A stretch of 64,000 nucleotides of DNA, from assembly GCF_016863255.1 (NCBI RefSeq), contig NZ_BOON01000027.1, positions 1 through 64,000 of the forward strand, written 5' to 3'. This document shows, in pieces, positions 60,633-64,000 of this stretch. The notes beneath the pieces were generated by a model. The model did not search any database. It was not told the DNA's origin and saw only the letters and a program-made list of their open reading frames with translations. The position numbers and the translations under genes were made by a program. Origin of the DNA: Planosporangium mesophilum (lineage in GTDB: Bacteria > Actinomycetota > Actinomycetes > Mycobacteriales > Micromonosporaceae). Position 1 is the first letter of the stretch. Each line of letters starts with the position of its first letter.

Positions 60633-60661
60633 AGGCTAGCCACGTCAGGCTGATCGGTCAA
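60633..60661 (-). promoter_or_regulatory. Promoter of the leader-peptide/ABC transporter operon
   Basis: On the minus strand TTGACC (60661-60656), 17-base spacer, TAGCCT (60638-60633): near-consensus housekeeping promoter, start site about 60626. The leader peptide begins about 77 bases downstream. Confidence 0.65.
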
Positions 60662-60684
60662 TCCCTATGGTTCAGGTAGGTATT

Positions 60685-60722
60685 TTTCCATCGCCATGGC
60701 ATCCTGCTCATGGCGATGGAAA
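60685..60722. promoter_or_regulatory. Long inverted repeat in the divergent intergenic region
   Basis: TTTCCATCGCCATG (60685-60698) and CATGGCGATGGAAA (60709-60722) are perfect 14-bp arms around a 10-base centre. An outer imperfect pair ATCCCTATGG (60661-60670) / CCATAGAGAT (60734-60743) encloses it. No gene overlaps it, and the T-run precedes rather than follows the stem, so an operator or RNA element is more likely than a terminator. Confidence 0.5.
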
Positions 60723-60815
60723 GTCCACTTTTCCCATAGAGATTAGACAGTTCACGGGGGGCGAGGTACGGTCCCGGTCGGGAGGCACCTCCGCGACACG
60801 AAGGGGAACCCCGTC

Positions 60816-62024
60816 ATGCCCGACCCCTCGTCATCACTGCATCTGGCGGTCGCCCTCGACGGCGCCGGCTGGCACCCGGCGGCCTGGCGCGAGCCGGACG
60901 CCAGGCCCGCCGAACTACTGACCGCCCGCTACTGGCACGATCAGGTCGCCGAGGCCGAGCGCGGCCTGCTGGACTTCGTCACGCTCGAGGACTCCCTGGG
61001 CCCCCAGTCCAGCCTCCCCGGCGGGCCGGACGAACGCACCGACCAGGTGCGCGGCCGGCTCGACGCGGTGCTCACCGCCGCCCGGATCGCGCCCCTCACC
61101 AGGCACATCGGTCTCGTGCCGGTCGTCATCGCCACGCACACCGAGCCGTTCCACATCGCCAAGGCCATCGCCACGCTCGACTACGCGTCGGTCGGCCGGG
61201 CCGGCGTGCAGGTGCGGGTCGCGGCCCGCCCCGATGAGGCGGCCCACTTCGGGCGGCGCAGCTTCCCCCCGCTGCGGATTGAGGATCTCGACGGCCCGCT
61301 GCGCCAGCTCTACGAGGACCTGTTTGACGAGGCCGGCGACTACGTCGAAGTCGTGCGGCGGCTGTGGGACAGCTGGGAGGACGACGCCGAGATCCGCGAC
61401 GCCGCCACCGGTCGTTTCGTCGATCGCGACAAGTTGCACTACATCGATTTCGCCGGCCGCTGGTTCAGCGTCAAGGGTCCGTCGATCACCCCGCGCCCGC
61501 CACAGGGACAGCCCGTCGTCGCCGCGCTGGCCCACGCGCCGATCCCGTTCCGGCTCGTCGGGCGCGCCGCCGACCTCGGCTTCGTAACGCCGTTCGACGA
61601 GCGCGAGGCCGCGGACATCGTCGCGGCGGTCCGCGCGGAGCAGGCGGGCGCCGGTCGCGGCGACGGGTACGTCGGTGTGTTCGCCGACCTCGTGGTGTTC
61701 CTCGACGACACGGCCGCCGCCGCTCAGGCCCGCAAGAACCGCCTCGACGAGAGGGCGGGAGCGGCCTTCACCAGCGACGCCCACGTCTTCGTGGGTACGC
61801 CGACCGAGCTCGCCGATCTGCTGGAATCCTGGCGCGCCGCCGGGTTGGCCGGCTTCCGGCTGCGTCCGGCCGCGCTGCCACACGACCTTCGGCAGATCAC
61901 CCACGGTCTCGTGCCCGAACTGCGCCGCCGCGGGCTGTTTCGCGCCGCCTACGAGTCCAGCACGCTGCGCGGCCTGCTCGGCCTGCCGCGGCCGGCCAAC
62001 CGCTACGCGGAGGTTTCGTCATGA
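60816..62024 (+). CDS. LLM class flavin-dependent oxidoreductase 1
   Basis: Encodes 402 aa. Luciferase-like fold: LHLAVALDGAGWHPAAWREP, YWHDQVAEAERGLLDFVTLE, DAVLTAARIAPLTRHIGLVP and HIAKAIATLDYASVGRAGVQ, as in the SnaA/NtaA/DszA monooxygenase group, which use FMNH2 from a separate reductase. GAAGGGG precedes the ATG. The stop overlaps the second LLM gene (ATGA). Substrate unknown; desulfonation or C-S bond cleavage is inferred from the context. Confidence 0.85.
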   Translation: MPDPSSSLHLAVALDGAGWHPAAWREPDARPAELLTARYWHDQVAEAERGLLDFVTLEDSLGPQSSLPGGPDERTDQVRGRLDAVLTAARIAPLTRHIGLVPVVIATHTEPFHIAKAIATLDYASVGRAGVQVRVAARPDEAAHFGRRSFPPLRIEDLDGPLRQLYEDLFDEAGDYVEVVRRLWDSWEDDAEIRDAATGRFVDRDKLHYIDFAGRWFSVKGPSITPRPPQGQPVVAALAHAPIPFRLVGRAADLGFVTPFDEREAADIVAAVRAEQAGAGRGDGYVGVFADLVVFLDDTAAAAQARKNRLDERAGAAFTSDAHVFVGTPTELADLLESWRAAGLAGFRLRPAALPHDLRQITHGLVPELRRRGLFRAAYESSTLRGLLGLPRPANRYAEVSS

Positions 62025-63370
62025 GCCGCAAGCAGATCCACCTGGCCGCGCACTTCCCGGGCGTGAACAATACGACAGTGTGGAGCGACCCCGCGGCCGG
62101 CAGCCACATCGAGTTCAGCTCGTTCGCGCACTTCGCGCGTACGGCCGAGCGCGGCAAGTTCGACTTCCTCTTCCTGGCCGAGGGCCTGCGGCTACGCGAA
62201 CAGAACGGACTCATCTACGACCTCGACGTCGTGGGTCGGCCGGACACGTTCACGGTGCTCGCCGCCCTCGCGGCGGTCACCGAGCGGCTCGGCCTGACCG
62301 GCACGATCAATTCCACGTTCAACGAGCCGTACGAGGTGGCCCGGCAGTTCGCGAGCCTCGACCACCTCTCCGACGGACGGTCCGCCTGGAACGTGGTGAC
62401 CTCCTGGGACGCGTTCACGGGTGAGAACTTCCGGCGGGGTGGTTACCTGCCGCAGGACGAGCGGTATCTGCGGGCGCGCAACTTCCTCGAGGCGACGTGG
62501 GAGCTGTTCGACTCGTGGCGCGGCGACGAGATCGTGGCGGACAAGGAGACCGGCGTCTTCCTGCGCGACCCGCACGCCGGTACGTTCGCCCGCCAGGACG
62601 AGCACTTCGACATCGCCGGCCGGTTCAACGTGCCGCGTCCGCCGCAGGGGCGACCCGTGATCTTCCAGGCCGGCGACTCGGAGGAGGGACGCGAGTTCGC
62701 GGCCTCGTCGGCCGACGCCATCTTCAGCCGGTACGCCACCCTCGCCGAGGGGCGGGCGTTCTACGCCGACGTGAAGGGGCGGCTGGCCCGTTACGGCCGT
62801 ACGCGCGACGAGCTGCTCATCCTGCCCGCCGCGACGTTCGTCCTCGCCGACACCGACGCCGAGGCCGCCGAGCTGGCGCACCACGTGCGTCGGCAGCAGG
62901 TCAGCGGGCAGACCGCGATCAAGTTCGCCGAGCAGCTGTGGAACCGCGACCTGTCGGGCTATGACCCGGACGGCCCGCTGCCCGAGATCGATCCGCTGGT
63001 CGGCGAGAACACGATAGCCCGGGGGCGGGCCAGCGTCCGCATGTACCGCGACCCGCTCGCGACCGCGCGCGAGTGGCGCGAGCGGGCGGCGCAGAAGAAG
63101 CTCTCACTCCGGGAGCTGATCATCGAGGTGACCGGGCGACAGACGTTCGTCGGCTCCCCGGCCACGGTCGCGGAGTCGATCAACGATCTGGTGCAGGCCG
63201 ACGCGAGCGACGGCTTCATCCTCGTTCCGCACATCACGCCGGGCGGGCTGGATCCCTTCGTGGACCGGGTGGTGCCGCTGCTGCAGGAGCGCGGCGTGTT
63301 CCGCGCCGACTACGCCGGCACGACGCTGCGCGATCATCTCGGCCTCAGCCAGCCCCGGGCCGCGTCATGA
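62021..63370 (+). CDS. LLM class flavin-dependent oxidoreductase 2 (NtaA/DmoA/SnaA-type)
   Basis: Encodes 449 aa, GGAGG 7 bases before the ATG. KQIHLAAHFPGVNNTTVWSD, FAHFARTAERGKFDFLFLAE, FNEPYEVARQFASLDHLSDG, RSAWNVVTSWDAFTGENFRR and GRPVIFQAGDSEEGREFAA are hallmarks of the NtaA/DmoA/SnaA family; members oxidise nitrilotriacetate, dimethyl sulfide or dibenzothiophene sulfone with reduced FMN. Coupled to both neighbours (ATGA overlaps), so three paralogous oxygenases are co-translated. Confidence 0.88.
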   Translation: MSRKQIHLAAHFPGVNNTTVWSDPAAGSHIEFSSFAHFARTAERGKFDFLFLAEGLRLREQNGLIYDLDVVGRPDTFTVLAALAAVTERLGLTGTINSTFNEPYEVARQFASLDHLSDGRSAWNVVTSWDAFTGENFRRGGYLPQDERYLRARNFLEATWELFDSWRGDEIVADKETGVFLRDPHAGTFARQDEHFDIAGRFNVPRPPQGRPVIFQAGDSEEGREFAASSADAIFSRYATLAEGRAFYADVKGRLARYGRTRDELLILPAATFVLADTDAEAAELAHHVRRQQVSGQTAIKFAEQLWNRDLSGYDPDGPLPEIDPLVGENTIARGRASVRMYRDPLATAREWRERAAQKKLSLRELIIEVTGRQTFVGSPATVAESINDLVQADASDGFILVPHITPGGLDPFVDRVVPLLQERGVFRADYAGTTLRDHLGLSQPRAAS

Positions 63371-64000
63371 AGTTCCTGCTCATCACCCTGATCGTGCACG
63401 CGCCGCATCCCGTGACCGGCGTGAAGCCGTCCACCCACGAGCGGTTCCAGGAGGTACTGGGTAACGCGGTGCTCGCCGAGGAGCTGGGCTTCGACGGGTT
63501 CGGCGTGGGGGAGCGGCACGAGCGGCCGTTCATCTCCTCCTCGCCACCCGTGGTGCTCAGCCACGTCGCCGCCCTGACCTCCCGCATCCGGCTCTTCACG
63601 GCCGTGACGACGCTGAGTCTGCTCGACCCGGTCCGGGCGTACGAGGACTATGCGACGCTGGACCACCTGTCCAACGGGCGGCTGGAGCTCATCATCGGCA
63701 AAGGCAACGGGGCCGCCCAGCGCGAACTGTTCCACGTCACCCCCGACGACCAGTGGGACCGCAACGCCGAAAGCTACGAGCTGTTCCGCGAGATCTGGCG
63801 CCACGACAGGGTGAGCGCCCAGCCGCGCTTCCGGCCCGCGCTGAGCGACGCCGAGGTGTGGCCACGCCCGCTGCAGGAGCCGATCCGCGTCTGGCACGGC
63901 AGCGCCACCAGTCAGGCGTCGGTGGACCTCGCCGCCCGCTACGGCGACCCGCTGTTCTCCACCAACGTCACCAACCCCATCGAGCCGTACGCGGAGCTGA
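63367..64000 (+). CDS. LLM class flavin-dependent oxidoreductase 3 (CE1758-like), 3' partial
   Basis: Open to the window end; 211 residues visible. MKFLLITLIVHAPHPVTGVK, EELGFDGFGVGERHERPFIS, SSPPVVLSHVAALTSRIRLF, TAVTTLSLLDPVRAYEDYAT, LDHLSNGRLELIIGKGNGAA and PIRVWHGSATSQASVDLAAR match the CE1758-type luciferase-like monooxygenases. ATG overlaps the previous stop (ATGA). The C-terminus lies outside the window. It is a different LLM subfamily from genes 1 and 2. Confidence 0.88.
   Translation, partial: MKFLLITLIVHAPHPVTGVKPSTHERFQEVLGNAVLAEELGFDGFGVGERHERPFISSSPPVVLSHVAALTSRIRLFTAVTTLSLLDPVRAYEDYATLDHLSNGRLELIIGKGNGAAQRELFHVTPDDQWDRNAESYELFREIWRHDRVSAQPRFRPALSDAEVWPRPLQEPIRVWHGSATSQASVDLAARYGDPLFSTNVTNPIEPYAEL

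Noticed and set aside
60696-60746. 16-codon + strand ORF (starts MASCSWRWK) inside the long inverted repeat
   Set aside because: Contains Cys and Trp like a leader peptide, but has no ribosome site, no RRHIDL-type motif and lies across the inverted repeat arms; likely chance.

Overview
The window is very GC-rich chromosomal DNA from an actinomycete. Codon use, many GTG/TTG starts with 4-base start/stop overlaps, and the gene order tlyA-nadK-recN-steA-steB ... pyrG-ald-xerD-parA-scpAB-rluB-cmk-der all point to Actinobacteria, most likely the Micromonosporaceae (Micromonospora/Salinispora-like). The family is inferred from gene content and style, not from a database search.

Region 1 (1-31.2 kb) is conserved core chromosome. 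Nearly all genes are on the + strand and many are translationally coupled. It encodes a TPR protein with an RG/DR-rich repeat and an acidic tail, a HAD phosphatase, a zinc alcohol dehydrogenase (- strand), an SCP2 protein (- strand), a phasin-like protein with a histone-H1-like tail, TlyA, NAD kinase, RecN, and the cytokinesis pair SteA/SteB. An envelope block follows (MraY/WecA-like transferase, MurJ-like flippase, glycosyltransferase, large phosphatase-like membrane protein). Then come CTP synthase, a Nudix hydrolase, alanine dehydrogenase, XerD, ParA, ScpA, ScpB, RluB, CMP kinase and Der. The block ends with a fused anthranilate synthase preceded by an 11-residue leader peptide with tandem Trp codons and mutually exclusive hairpins (a trp attenuator), then a secreted protein and tRNA-Pro(GGG).

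Region 2 (31,199-45,620) is an actinomycete integrative and conjugative element (AICE) in the 3' half of tRNA-Pro. It is bounded by a perfect 43-bp direct repeat. The - strand carries the backbone: integrase, excisionase, RepSA-type initiator, DUF2637 protein, a train of small coupled ORFs, an FtsK/TraB-type ATPase with its membrane partner, and an SCO3933-type regulator. The + strand, divergent from a shared operator-like region, carries an HTH protein with a degenerate Nudix-like box and a cupin-like protein. A visibly less GC-rich cargo end holds a GNAT acetyltransferase (- strand), a complete MurB homologue and small ORFs. Tandem 11-mers near both ends look like integrase arm sites. Two different hairpins follow the two copies of the tRNA 3' end.

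Region 3 (45.6-64 kb) is chromosome again and is dominated by sulfur metabolism. After an IS fragment come an FAD monooxygenase, an OsmC-like protein, MetX, MetY, a CoA-binding protein, a luciferase-like (LLM) monooxygenase, a cysteine-less Rrf2 regulator, an IS5-type transposase remnant, an old-yellow-enzyme reductase, a DUF1684 protein and a complete peptide-type ABC importer. Three coupled LLM monooxygenases diverge from the importer, the last cut by the window edge. The importer mRNA leader contains an unannotated 29-residue peptide of the RRHIDL...C type, associated with cysteine-responsive attenuation, between a good promoter and a GC-rich hairpin. Together these suggest uptake and oxidative desulfonation of an organosulfur compound feeding MetX/MetY, controlled by cysteine supply and an Rrf2 repressor. 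The substrate cannot be read from the sequence.
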